DNA of 62,700 nt from positions 1 to 62,700 of the forward strand of contig MU278397.1 in the NCBI GenBank assembly GCA_022385755.1, in the 5' to 3' direction. How positions within the stretch are numbered: position 1 is the first letter of the stretch; each line of letters begins with the position of its first letter. The DNA comes from Trametopsis cervina. Lineage: Eukaryota; Basidiomycota; Agaricomycetes; Polyporales; Irpicaceae. Below, in pieces: positions 45,995-57,545 of this stretch. The position numbers and the translations under genes were made by a program. The notes under the pieces are model-generated. The model was not told the DNA's origin, searched no databases, and saw only the letters and a program-made list of their open reading frames with translations.

Positions 45995-47017
45995 ATGTCG
46001 ACCTCACTCACGAAACGACGAGGCTCAATAGATATAGTCGACGCGAAAGTTGCTGTCGATCTTGCGACAGCCCAAACATACCGAGAGAATGTCTTCCTCT
46101 TCGTTCCCAATCTCATCGGCAAGTCCATAGTTCTGCGCCCTACCAAGCTGAACACTCTGTTCTAAATGCAAGCCATCAATGATTCACAGGCTACTTCCGC
46201 ATTATCCTCGCAGGCTTCTCATTACACTACATGAGCTTCCACCCAAAGTTTGCAACGCTAGCGTATGGCGTCTCATGTTTGCTGGACGCTGCGGACGGAC
46301 ATGCAGCAAGAGCTCTAGGGCAGACGTCGAAATTTGGAGCTGTACTTGACATGGTTACAGATCGGTATGTTTCCTTCGTACTCCGTTCTTGTTCTTGGCA
46401 AGCTTACGAAAATACCAGATGCACTACCTCCTCGCTGTTGTGTTATCTGGCATCTGCTTATCCGGACTGGACCATGGCATTCCAGTTCCTCATCACCCTT
46501 GATTTTGCTAGCCATTATATGCATATGTATAGGTAAGAGCTGATACAGGGCGTGTGGGTTAACCGTGATTGACCGTTCTGCAGCTCTCTTCTCACGGGCT
46601 CACGTAGCCACAAGACCGTCAAGAGTGATGTCAGTCGATGGCTCAACTTGTACTATAATCCGGTGCGTCGTGCATGCTATGTCCAAGTACACTTTCTAAC
46701 AGCTTGCGGGATAATAGACAATCCTTTTCATCGTGTGCGCAGGCAACGAATTGTACTACGTTGCATTGTACCTCATGAAATGGGTGCATGTACCAATATC
46801 GCAAAGCTTTGATATCGCACCCAATTTGATCACCAACTGCACCTGGGCAGAGCTTATGGCTTACGTTTGCCTCCCGATCTGCGTCTTCAAGAACTTTATC
46901 AACCTCATCCAGCTCTGGAAGGCATCGAAAATTCTGGTTGGCGTGGACTTGGCAGAACGAGCACAAGCCAGAGCCGAGAAGGTAGCAGAACAACGAGGGA
47001 AAGGGAAGAAGCAGTAA
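45995..47017 (+). CDS. PIS1: CDP-diacylglycerol-inositol 3-phosphatidyltransferase (PI synthase)
   Basis: Five exons: 45995-46118, 46190-46364, 46419-46532, 46584-46662, 46718-47017, giving 263 aa. It condenses CDP-diacylglycerol with myo-inositol in the ER membrane. The CDP-alcohol phosphatidyltransferase motif DG(x)2AR(x)8G(x)3D(x)3D is read in DAADGHAARALGQTSKFGAVLDMVTD-type order around residues 74-100. ENVFLFVPNLIGYFRIIL before it and FASHYMHMYSSLL after it fit eukaryotic Pis1. Several hydrophobic helices follow, with a basic tail (AEKVAEQRGKGKKQ). The first intron (46119-46189) starts GCAAGT, a GC-AG intron with an otherwise perfect donor; without splicing the frame ends at 46165. It lies about 6 kb from PS synthase, which uses the same lipid donor. 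Confidence 0.95.
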
Positions 47018-47223
47018 TTATACTCTCGCAGTGTTTGGGCAAACTAGTTTAGACCTTGTCACCTACTTATCTTACCGAAGTTGTGTGTACCCTATCTATA
47101 CAGCATAATTCTGCGGATTATATCATCCAAATTTCGAGCTATCTTCCTCGTGATGTTTTGCATCAGTCCAATGAACGAGAGTGAGGCGGGGATGCTTGTC
47201 CCGCCCATTACCTGCTTTGTCAA

Positions 47224-50200
47224 ATGTCGGCCTTCGCGTCCGAGCGCCTGTTATTAATCTGCTTTCTCCTGCTGTCATTGACGCCTCATTCGTTAGCAGT
47301 CGCATCCTACGACAGCCCCCTGCCTCGATTTTGGATGCGTTCTCAACTGCTCTTGCGCAGGACGCGGTTGCTACTCAAGCCTCTGTCTCAACACATTCCC
47401 TCGAACGTCCAACGCGCTCTCATCTCCTCGACCCGCACGCCGCGCTATCCTCGCAAGGAGTCCTCTACACGAGCTGCTGGCACCCGGCTCACGAAACGCA
47501 GCTCTTCGTCTGTTACAACACCATCCATTGGAGCTAACCCTGAAGAGCCCGATGAAGACCCTAGCGATTCTAGGAATGGAGCAGCCATCAAAGCTGAGAC
47601 GGAGAAAGACGAGTCGAGTGCGGCGGTAGAGCCCGTGGAGGGTGCAGAGCCCGAGAAACCAACCAAGCGGCGACCAAGGGTTGTTAAGGAGCCTTCAGAA
47701 ACCCCGCCACAATCTATACTCCCTAATGGCCTCGATATTCTATGGCTTCCCAATGACCCTCCTGCACCTTCATCTCACGGGGGCACACCTCTTCCGGAGG
47801 CTAGCGCATCCTCATCTGCTGTTCCCCCTGCTGCGCCTCCAAGCTCATTACCCCCTCCGGAAATATTCCAGGAGGTCCTCACAAATTTGCTATTGACCCT
47901 TCACCCTCAGACCCAACACAAGGCAGCGTACGCAAGCTCCGCCAGTGGTCCGGTTGAACCGACGTTGGCTCTGTACTGTCCTATCGAGGGAGGTGATTAC
48001 ATTATTGACGATACCGTGAGGGAGCTTGGAAGAAGGACAGGCTCAGAGGTCGTTGTCATTGACGCGGTGCAGCTCGCCGCCAGTGAATGCGGACAGTTCG
48101 GTACTGGTAAGCCCAGCCACTTTGCTAATTTCTGCGTGGTCTAAATAATTCTTCTTCTGCAGCTGCGTCTGTACTACAATTACCGAACAACCCTTTGCAC
48201 TTCACACTTCCCCCTCCGGCTCCCTTCCGTTCGCAGGCTGCTTCAGCGGAAGAAGAGGATGGTGACGAGGATTACGATAATCCTTTCCTTGGCCGACTAA
48301 CTCTGCAGCTGGTGACACCCAGCACGTCATCACGTCGCACCGTACTGACTCCCACACGAAGACCCAGCAGTTCTATGGCCAAAGCGAAGGCATTTTTCGA
48401 TGAAATAGTCAACGTGTCTGTACCCACCGTCGCTGTTCCCGCTGAAGATGCCCCCTCTGAGGCACCGCCGACCCCCACAGCGACATCGAACCGGAGGACC
48501 CCTCGTATAATCTATATACGTGACTTCCCCACCCTTGCACCCTCATCTGCATCGTGGTACCCCGCATTACTAGCTGCCGTCCGGGCGAGGAGACAAGGTC
48601 CCATACCTCGACAGAGTTCCCCTGTGCACAGCCCGACTACTATCGTCTTTGGGATCACCCCTTCCATGACCTCGCCGCTCTCTGGTAGCTCACAAGATGG
48701 ATCTTCAGGCTCACGAGGGCTTGTCAACATGCTCATGGCCCGTTCAAACGTTAGTCAGGGCCCGGCTGGTGCTAGGCATGGTAAAGCGGAGTATGGCGAA
48801 AGCGAGGTAGCTGAGAAGGCAAGGGAGCGACGGCTAAGGGATAGACTCAGAAGGTGGGAACGAGGGGACCCGAGTCTTTACGACGAGCTGCCGCGGCTTT
48901 CATCCCCTGCAGAGAACGAGGAGGCATCACAAAGTGGTCCAAGCGTGGTTGTTCTGGGCGGGAGTGGCTCCGGTGATCTACAGCCTGTGCTCCCGTCAGC
49001 GCTCGCGAACGCCTTTGGAGCGAGGATGATGGGCCGAAATGGTAGCAATGGGGAAGACGACCGGCCCACGAAGTTCTACCGCACCTCGGTCATCGTCCCT
49101 GGTACCCGTTCACATGCGCAAGAGAAATCCTCTCGCATAGCTCGCCGACGAGAGATCAACGAGCTGACCATGCGTATGGGTATAGCAACTGTGGGTGGAT
49201 TATTACCTCAGATGGACAGCAAGCTCGACGAATTGAAAGCACCTTATATCGACGCGGTTGAAGTTGAAGGCGAAGCGGGGTCTGACCTTCATGACACGAA
49301 TCCTACCGCGAGGAGAATGTGGGAGGACTGGGGGAAGTCGATAGAAGTGTGGACGAACGTGCGGAAGATCGCTGACCGTGCGGTTGGGAAGGTGATTGCT
49401 GCTCAGACGCAACAGCAATCTTCATCCACGACTACTTTCTGGCAGAAGCAAGGCTTGGATGCAGTTCCTGTGGATTGGGAAACCGTATTCGAGGCATGGA
49501 CGGTACAGAAGGCCGCGAAAGACATGCGTAAAGCATGGGTGCAACACTCAGCTGGGAAGACTGTAGGGGAGAGCGAGGAAGAGGCCGCCAAACCTGCCGA
49601 GACCCAGATAGACGAGGTGATTGAGCGAGTCAAGCGTGATCCGGACCTAGATCAACACGAGCATCGGTTATTGGGGTGTATTGTGGATACGAGTAGGTCC
49701 TTAAGCGATGAATCCCCACTCCACTCATTGATTGATTTCATTTTAGACACCATAACAACTACCTTCAATCAGGTTCACCTACCGCCGCGGACGATAGACT
49801 CGGTCCGGACCATCGTTTCCCTTCCACTTCTCCATCCGTCAGCATTTCAGCATGGTATACTGAAAGAGCACGCTATGACCGGCTGCTTGCTGTTTGGTCC
49901 TCCAGGTACGGGCAAGACCCTTGTGGTGAAAGCTCTTGCGAAAGAGGCTGGCTGCCGTATGATGGTCGTCTCTCCTTCAGATGTCATGGACATGGTAAGC
50001 CGTTGGTTCAAATATACCATGAGACTCTCGACTTATGTCATCATAGTACGTTGGCGAAGGCGAGAAGCTTGTGCGGTCTGTATTCTCGCTGGCACGGCGC
50101 CTCTCCCCTTGCGTAGTCTTCATCGACGAGATCGACGCTCTCTTTGGTGCCCGGATGTCCGCACGCGAGTCGGGTGGTGCCATCGCTCACAGAGGCGTCA

Positions 50201-51158
50201 TCACCGAGTTTATGCAAGAGATGGACGGCCTCAACACGAGTAAGGATGACAATATCATTGTCATTGGCGCCACCAACCGACCGTTTGATCTCGACGATGC
50301 TATCCTGCGTCGGTTGCCTCGTCGTCTACTTGTTGATCTGCCGGGTCAGAAGGAACGAGAGGGTCAGTATCACTATGGACGTCACATTACGAGTTATACT
50401 CAATGTGTTTTCTTTATCAGAGATTCTCAAGATCCTTCTCCGGGATGAACCGATTGCCCAAGATGTCGACCTAACAGTTCTCGCTCGTCAAACTGAGAGC
50501 TTCTCTGGATCAGATTTGAAGCGTGAGTATCAATCTCCCCACGGGACGATAGACTTGAACGCTAACTATACGTGCTCATCCAGATCTGTGTGTGTCCGCT
50601 GCTTTGGATGCTGTCAAAGAGAATGTTGAGCTGCCCTGGAGATCCGCACAGCAAAACAAATTACCTTCCTCGGACGATGCAGCTTCTCCAGCCGCTCATA
50701 GTTCAGCACCTCCAGCCGCTCACAGTTCAGCACCTTCTGCAGGTCAATCGGCAGGCTTGGACGTCCTCACTGATCCGACAGGCGTGAATGCCCTTTCCGA
50801 CGCGACGACATTGCAACCAGCTTTGGCCACCTCGTCTGATACAGCCCCCTCGGCTGAACAGGTATCGGCAGCCATCCCAGAATTAGCCACCCCTAGTGCC
50901 GTCCACCGCAAACTGCATCGACGTAACTTTGATATTGCTCTCAAGGAGATTACGCCGTCTTCGTCAGAGTCTCTAGGGACACTAGCGGATCTGAGGAGAT
51001 GGAATGAAGAGTTCGGCGAGGGTAGGAAGGAGAAAAAGAAGCAAGTGTGGGGTAAGGAAAGGTTCGGCTTCACCCCGCGCCCATTCAGTGGTGCTGAGGA
51101 AGGCAAGGTGCAAAGCGATAGCCTCAGCAATGCAGTTACTAGCTCTGACCAGCCGTAA
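47224..51158 (+). CDS. Large AAA ATPase, Msp1/spastin-like, probably mitochondrial
   Basis: Six exons: 47224-48106, 48163-49692, 49747-49994, 50047-50362, 50421-50522, 50584-51158, giving 1217 aa. One AAA module is present: GPPGTGKT (Walker A, about residue 854), VVFIDEIDALFG (Walker B), GATNRPFDLDDAILRR with the arginine fingers RRLPRR, and SDLKHLCVSAALDAVKE. It is the meiotic/Msp1 clade; Msp1 extracts mislocalised tail-anchored proteins from the outer mitochondrial membrane. The ~800-residue N-terminal part is specific to this protein and mostly disordered, with LALYCPIEGGDYIIDD and IIYIRDFPTLAPSS as folded islands. ATG 47335 (MRSQLLLRRTRLLLKPL, presequence-like) may be the true start rather than 47224. 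Intron 49693-49746 is 54 nt and stop-free, so retention adds 18 residues. Confidence 0.85.
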
Positions 51159-51342
51159 TGTATAATTGATGCTAGACGATATAGGCCATTATTATAATTT
51201 ACGCATGTTGTCACATTACATCTTTAGACGTGCCAAAGCTCAAATACATATAGCACTAAGCCGACTAGGCAGCGAGTACAGGAGGTTAGTGTATGGTCAG
51301 GATCAAGAAATGAGTGAAAAGAACGCCCCAGTAGGCATCATA
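51159..51342. other. Convergent 3' flanks
   Basis: Between the AAA ATPase stop and the NSE1 stop (184 bp). AT-rich (TATTATAATTTACG). No other feature. Confidence 0.5.
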
Positions 51343-52626
51343 TCATCGGCGACGGCTGCGCCTTTGGGATGGCTTTGGTTGGGTGGCTGGAGGATCTTCA
51401 TCCACATCCTCATCTTCATCCACATCCATCTCCTCTTCCGCAACAGCCTTTCGTTTGCCTTTTCCGCGCCGTTGTCTCTGAGAGGGCGCCGGCTGGGATG
51501 CATCAGGCTCCTCCATATCCGCATCCTCTTCAGCATCTTCTTCATCTCCGTCGCCGTTTGCCTCAGATAGCCGAGTCCGCCTTGTGCGTTTCTCCTGGCC
51601 TTCTTTGAATGCAGCCTCTCCAATCTTCTTCATCTTCTCCCCTGTACCGTCTTTGTCAGAGGCCCAGGGAGATTTGCAAGTGGGACACGCATTCTTGGTC
51701 CTGCGATAGGTTGAGTAGCAACGAGCGTGGAGGCGCGTCTGACAGTTTGCGAGGGTACAAGCGAAACCTTTTGTTACAATCTGAAAGGGTGTAGTTGAGG
51801 CTATAGCTCCTTATGCAAATTGAGTGAGGCCCATACCTCCATGCAAATAGTGCATTCGTGAACTGCATCTTCATAGTTCGCTCGGAGATAGTTCTGTAGC
51901 TCGAGTATGGTGCGTGTAGAGAGGGAGTATCTTCCCTTTCTGCTTTTCACTAGCCAGTCGCGAGCAACAAAACTGGAGAGCAGCTTCTCCGCATGTGTTT
52001 TGGATATTGATTTGTCAACAAACTTTACTTCGCGAAGGGCAACGAGCGAAGAGACGCAGTAGGATTCGTTTGGCGCAAGCATGACCTGATCTAACTGAAT
52101 AAGAAGGAAATATTATCAGAGGTAGATAAAAGGAGAGTAAATGGCACATACAATAGCTTTGAAGAACTTGATCTCCGAGGCCGTGTATTCTGTCGCCATT
52201 TGTGCCACTTCATCCCCATTTCGATTGACCTATGGTCAGTTCACGAAAAATGTGAGAAAGGTCAGATCTCATGTAGAGCGGAGATGAACGCACAATTCCG
52301 TAGACATGCTGCCCTGAGCACTCATCGTGGGCGTGTGCAAATTCTAGATCTAAAGGGTTGAGAGCCTCCGTGACCTTGTTCACCCAATCGTCCCAGTGCT
52401 GTCGGTCGTCGTGATAGACCAAGTTTAATCTCTCGTCTACCGCTGTGGCGATGATAGAACGAGTTCAAGCCACTGCTGGGTGATGACTGAGTAAGGTAGG
52501 ATGGGACGGACCGTTGATAGCCTCGATGCATTTCTCCCACAGTTTTCGTGCAGTCTTTTCTGTGACAAGACGTCTGGACATTATCCCCTGCAAGAAGAGA
52601 CGCATTACATCGTTTGAAGACACCAT
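51343..52626 (-). CDS. NSE1: SMC5-SMC6 complex subunit Nse1 (RING-like)
   Basis: Five exons on the reverse strand: 52626-52512, 52442-52294, 52229-52152, 52094-51837, 51780-51343, giving 345 aa. Nse1 pairs with Nse3 in the DNA-repair SMC5/6 complex and carries a variant RING for ubiquitin ligation. Seen: winged-helix N-terminus with MRLFLQGIMSRRLVTEKTARKLW, EYTASEIKFFKAIV, and FVARDWLVKSRKGRYSLSTRTILELQNYL. The RING-like zinc site is CTIC...CTLANCQTRLHARC...CPTC. The last ~90 residues are an acidic, Lys/Arg-tipped tail (EEDAEEDADMEEPDASQP ... RRSRRR) that the core family lacks. The intron between exons 4 and 5 falls inside the RING, after CTICME. Confidence 0.94.
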
Positions 52627-52915
52627 CTTGTCCAAGCTGATGGTGGAGGAGTGTGAGATAAATCTCAATGAACGCGTCTGAGGCGCGTCGCGCACATCAT
52701 GTCACGCGTAACCACGCGCGAATCCTGAGCACTCTCCAGCACAGCATGACTCGTTAAGCGTAGAGTAGAGGTGGACGTAATATTCGTTGTAATATGAGCA
52801 AGTAATAATATCTCGTGATAGTCGTGTACATCGTATGAGACTGGGGTCCCTGTGTGCAGTCCATTATTATAACACGTACTAGTAAGTGTGTCCTACCACA
52901 AGCGATTAAAACAAA
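52627..52915. promoter_or_regulatory. NSE1 upstream region
   Basis: About 290 bp between PS synthase (same strand, upstream) and NSE1. Contains CGCGTCTGAGGCGCGTCGCGC near 52675-52695, a CG-rich near-repeat of GCGTC. No TATA box is clear. Confidence 0.4.
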
Positions 52916-53794
52916 CTAGATCTTCGGAACCCTCAACGTCTTGCTAACCATGGCAGCGGCCCAAAGAGCAAATACAATGGCAACAACATGCAGATCTCCG
53001 TCTCCTCCCGCCTTGCCCCATAATGTGATAGTTCCTCCTGGAATGCCGGCCTGTCCCTCGATCCAACCTTGCTTCGTCCAGAACATCAAAACAGCAACCA
53101 GGGCCAGCGATGATGGGATAGGTAGTCCCTCAAAGTATTTTGCTTTCCCCGCAGTGTCCTTGGGCACTAGGGCCACTGTAGCATTGAAGCGCGCGAGCCG
53201 AGCAAGTCCCGAACAGATGAAGCCTGTCAGAGCGACGGTGTCCAACCATGTCCGCAGACCAACAGCAAAAGCAAGCAGCGCAGGGGCTACTCCAAACGAT
53301 ATCTGCTCGAGAGGGACAATGAATGAGAACGCGGATGGCGCCAAAGACTGCGGAGGCTTACCAGGTCAGCCAGACTGTCCAACTCCTGACCGAGCATACT
53401 GCTCTCCTTTCTCCACCTAGCAATCTTTCCATCCATGAAGTCGAACATGAGACCCGCGACGGGGAATATCAGGGCAGACCATAAATAGTCCACGTCATTT
53501 GATATAAGGTATTTTGCGGACATAAAGACTGAGAACGAGCCGCAGACACCGTTCATGATTGTGACAAGGTCTGCCAAGCGGAAATTCCTACATAACGAGA
53601 TGTAATTGTAAGCATGCTTGATCATAGATATGTGGAAAGGGACTGTGATATGTATCCAATACTGACCTCACTAGAGAGAAATGTCCCTCAGTGTCCCTAT
53701 ATTGCTGTAACGCATCCATCTTCGCCTTGTCTAAAATATCTATGTCATTCTCGGAGCGCCCGTTTTGTTTGCTTGCTGTCTTTCTTTGGCTCAT
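52916..53794 (-). CDS. CHO1: CDP-diacylglycerol-serine O-phosphatidyltransferase (PS synthase)
   Basis: Three exons on the reverse strand: 53794-53667, 53587-53362, 53302-52916, giving 246 aa. It forms phosphatidylserine from CDP-diacylglycerol and serine in the ER. The CDP-alcohol phosphatidyltransferase motif is seen in DFMDGKIARWRKESSMLGQELDSLAD (written here only by its key residues D95, G96, A99, R100, G108, D112, D116 approximately), followed by ISFGVAPALLAFAVG. GLARLARFNATVAL and YFEGLPIPSSLALV are typical of yeast-type Cho1. Six or so membrane helices follow. The open frame continues upstream of ATG 53794 for 68 codons, but that stretch is not family-like and overlaps the divergent recombinase-like gene, so 53794 is preferred. 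Confidence 0.94.
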
Positions 53795-53962
53795 GGCTTC
53801 CTTACGGAGATCGAGGTAAGAGGTGGTGTGGTGGTAATCGTCAAAAGTCGTAAATGCGTGGAGCACAGCAGGCCGTGAAGCGAAGCGCTCAAGGCGGATG
53901 CGAACAACCTCAGAAAACCCAAGATCGCCGCGTCTACGGCGAGCCAACGTGATCGGGCCCTG

Positions 53963-56418
53963 ATGATTTGGGGAGAGTAAGTGTTTCCAGGCCCTCACGC
54001 TGTGTACAGGATATTGACATGTCTCTCTCTTCTCCAGTTACATGCGCGACGACCATCCAGGCGTCGACGCCGACCAAGTCTGGGTCGACTTGTGCCGTGG
54101 TGACGCGACTGCTATGCAGTACTGCAAGTCCTTTCTCCAGGTCTACGTTTTGACCTCGGTACGCCAGCGCGTCGTGCTCGACGACAGAGAAGAGTTCGAG
54201 GAGAGGACGATCAAGTCGTCTCGGTCCCTCAACACCTTCTGGAAGTCGTTGATCGCCGCGGCCGACGCTGAGGTCTTGTTGCCCATGCGAGAGGACCCGA
54301 AAAACCACTGGATGACGCTGAAGCGCCCTACGAATACGCCAGGTCTGTCGGTTTACGGGTCTGATTTTCCCCTCTTGTTGAATATTATATATTTCTAGGT
54401 TCGTTGGATGAAGGGCCTGTCTCCCAGATCAGCCACTGGATCTACGAGGAGGGCGCCGAGGTCATGGGCCTCTCGACAGTCTCCGACTATACCAAGGTCG
54501 AGTTCACGGTCACAGATATCGGCCTGATCCTCAAAACTCTCTGGCTCTGTGCCGACCTCGTCTGCTTCCGTTCCCCTATCCAACGCGTCATCTTCCACGC
54601 CCTCGTCCTTCTCTTCTCCTTCGGCTATCGGCAAGGCATGATCATCGGTATGAAGTACCGCGAGGTCGTCGTAGCTTTGATCCGCGACGATAAGGGCCGG
54701 CCGAGACTGGCTACTACGTTTACGATCAACCGTAACAAACTCCGGGCCAACGCTCTAGAACATACGAAGGGCGAGAAGTTCCAGTTCACCACCACTCTCC
54801 TGCCTTACCCCCTCCTATGCTTGACCCACCTCGTCTGCGTCGTCGGTGTCCATTTCAACGCCTTCAAGGCGGGATACACGTCTATCGACGATATCTTCCA
54901 GCGCCCAAACCTCGAACACGTCAACTACGTCCATCTCGAGTGGCGCGGCGACTTCCTCGATCAGGAGATCTTCCCCATGTCTTACTCCTCCTTTACGCGC
55001 ACTCTGCACCACGTCCTCCTCGTCGCTGGCTTCAGCACAGTCGCACGTGTCTACGCGTTCCGTCTTGGCGCCCTCATCGAGTACGACGGGTCTCTAACGC
55101 AGGCCGTGCGCAACTTCGTAGCGAGCCATACTACGATGGTCTTCGAGAACAACTATCAGACGGAGCACGTCCGTGCTGACCTTGCCAGCAAGCGCTTCGG
55201 GGCCTATGCCGGTGGAGAGTCGAGCGAGCCCCTGTTCAACGTCATGCGCGATCTGTCCAAGCAGAACGACCCTGGTGCGCCTCTCGAGCCCACTCCCGAG
55301 CAGAAGTCTAGCATCAAGTCTCGTCGCGACATCACCAAGCGACGGACTGCCTACAAAGCGGCCAAGCTCAACGGAGACCCGCCCGACGTCGTGAAGGCGA
55401 AGAAGGCTTCCCTCGACCAGCGACAGCGTGCCCTCTACGACCTACTGCTCATGGATGCGCGGGAGAAGTACTTCGCTGAGGCCAACAAGCTTAGGGCAGA
55501 GGGTAAGTCCACCGACGCACTTCGAGAGCGCTCGCGTTCGGCTAGACGTCACTGCGATCATGCCGTGCTCGACGTCGGTGGCTTGATGACGCTCTGGACT
55601 GGCGAGGCTGGCTTTGGGCGTACGAGCACCTCGGAGGAACTCGTCTTCGACGACAAGGCGGAGGACCGTTCAGGGAAGGCCATGACCTGGCTACTTCATT
55701 ACGCGGCTCAGGATTGGACTCCCCTGACTCTCTCCACGACGCTCCCCGCAAAGTCGTCGACCCCCGCGAAGAAGAACTCCAAGGCTGGTCGACGATCTAA
55801 GGCGACGACCAACGACAAGCTGGACCGCTGGACTTGCCTGTTATGCGATGACACGTCGTACTCAGCCCGGAAGTCCCTCACCCGGCACAACACCGACCAC
55901 CACATTCGCCACGGCACCTTCGACCAGCCGTTCCCGTGTCCGCAGTGCACCCACGACGGTATTCCCCTCCCTCCGACGATCTGCAGCGCGTTCGGATGGG
56001 CCGACCACGTAGAGACGGCGCACGGCAAGAGGTATGCACCAATCGTCACCGAGGAGCACCTCAAGGCGCCAGTCCGTCAGCGGAAACGCAAGAGGGAGAT
56101 GGACGAGACGACGAAGCCGTCCATCCCAGGGAAGTTCGTCTTGGACTTGTCGGAGGATATGCCGAGGAAGAAGGCACGCAGTGTCAGCTCGGATCGTGGT
56201 GAGTTCTTACGATATCTTCTCTCTGCCCTCTTTCTCAGACACGCATTGCATCACCAGATACGTCGACGTCCACAGGCTGTGACTCCGATGCTACGCTTGT
56301 CGAGCCTGCCTGGTCTGCCTCCGACGCAGGAGACGACGTTTACCAAGGCTGGCATCCTTGTGACGGCGACGACGCTGACGGGGCAGGGTCGGACTTGATG
56401 ACGGGTATAGAGACTTGA
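53963..56418 (+). CDS. DUF3435-like tyrosine-recombinase-fold protein with zinc-finger tail
   Basis: Modelled exons: 53963-53976, 54038-54342, 54399-56198, 56258-56418, giving 759 aa. The core reads like the fungal DUF3435 (FluG-domain) family: VWVDLCRGDATAMQYCKSFLQ, ALVLLFSFGYRQGMIIGMKY with the candidate first catalytic Arg (about residue 183), VYAFRLGALIEYDGSLTQAVRNF with the second Arg (about 327; His of the HxxR box is replaced by Tyr), then SHTTMVFENNYQTEHV with the late His (about 350) and candidate nucleophile Tyr (about 358). The C-terminus holds Cys/His pairs (CLLCDD ... HNTDHH, CPQCTHDG) and an acidic tail. The frame before 53963 stays open and protein-like back to 53879, so a 5' exon may be missing or sit inside the CHO1 promoter. 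DUF3435 includes Crypton-like and Starship captain recombinases; activity is unproven. Confidence 0.72.
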
Positions 56419-56855
56419 ACGACTGATTATTCGACAAGTAAAGTTCGGTTTGTTATTGTATTTTTATTCTATTCTACACTTTCCTAGAGTTCTGGATTCA
56501 GGATCCTCCACTGTGCTATAGACTCAGACTATATCCGCTCGCACAAGCGTCGAGCAACTTCAGGTGATATCCAGTGTATTAAAACTTGGAGTAAGGCGTA
56601 ACTCATGGATTTCATAGCTTATCCCTGGTCTTACTCAGCTCCTGATGAGCGCATTCCGATCTCAATGTACTCCCGGACGCAGTTCGCGGCTGAGTGCTAC
56701 ATACGGTCTTACTCAGCGACTAGCTTCAATGTGTATAATAACCTACAAGTGTGAGGCTTTCGCGTGTACCAGTAAGTCTCCTACCATTCTGTCTCCCCGA
56801 GCTTGAATTCCGGACCAATCCAGTCGTGCGGCTCGTATAAGTGAGGATGGTATCT
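56419..56855. other. 3' flank of the recombinase-like gene
   Basis: AT-rich start (TTGTTATTGTATTTTTATTC, about 56451-56470). GGTCTTACTCAGC occurs twice (about 56631 and 56704), a short direct repeat. No gene seen. Confidence 0.5.
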
Positions 56856-57208
56856 ACCAGTCTGCCCTTCGGACCAGTCCGACACGCCAAACCTCAGACT
56901 CGGCTGCTGACAGTCTGACCTACCAGTCCGCCATTCTGACCAGTCCAGTCGTACTAGTGAGCAGGTTGTCTACCGGTCTACCTCTCGGACTAGTCTCACG
57001 CGTTCTTTAGACCAGTCTGCTATTTAGACCGGTCAGCTACGTTTCAGAACCAGTCTATCTTTACGACCAGTCCACCTTCATGTCTACTTTACGACTAGTC
57101 CGCTCTCTAAACCAGTCCGCCTCTCAGACAAGTCTAATACGCCTTTGTCTGCCGGTCAGACTGCCCATCTCCCTCTCGGAAGGGACTGGTCCACCACGCA
57201 GACTAGTC
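56856..57208. repeat. Array of near-palindromic ACYRGTC boxes
   Basis: Cores start at about 56856, 56873, 56922, 56939, 56972, 56989, 57011, 57028, 57049, 57066, 57094, 57111 and 57185, 57202, plus variants (ACAAGTC at 57128, CCGGTCAGAC at 57151). Typical flanks are GGACCAGTCC and AGACTAGTCT. The units are separated by 10-70 bp of unrelated sequence, so this is not a simple tandem repeat. Confidence 0.8.
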
Positions 57209-57545
57209 TCCAGCAGATCCGGCCACGTACACCACACCTGCCTAGCATTTGGTCATTGGCCATTTCCAGATTGCTCTAAACACCAGTTCAGGTCTCGGAC
57301 TAATCTATCACCCAAGGCTGCATACCGAGCGTCTACCGTTCGAATAGCAGCAAAAAGCAGAAGACCAGTCGAACTCTTGCCCAGCCACGAGGAAAGTCTG
57401 GTACTCGTCCAAGTAGATCCCTGCTCCCCAAACTCGCTGGTGACAGGACACATGGATTGCCTGATTATTGCCATGGTACGGTGAGACCAGGATGGGCGTC
57501 TGTGCCACAAGGAAAGAAGCGACAACATGGACCCACAAAGTCATA

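Noticed and set aside
53795..53998. 68-codon N-terminal extension of PS synthase
   Set aside because: In frame but not family-like, and antisense to protein-like sequence of the divergent gene.
56856..57208. CRISPR-like array
   Set aside because: Boxes are about 7-10 bp with irregular spacing and the genome is fungal. It is not a CRISPR array.
57253..57544. Overlapping reverse-strand frames left of the MITE
   Set aside because: Two frames compete over the same DNA and neither has a recognisable domain or splice partner.
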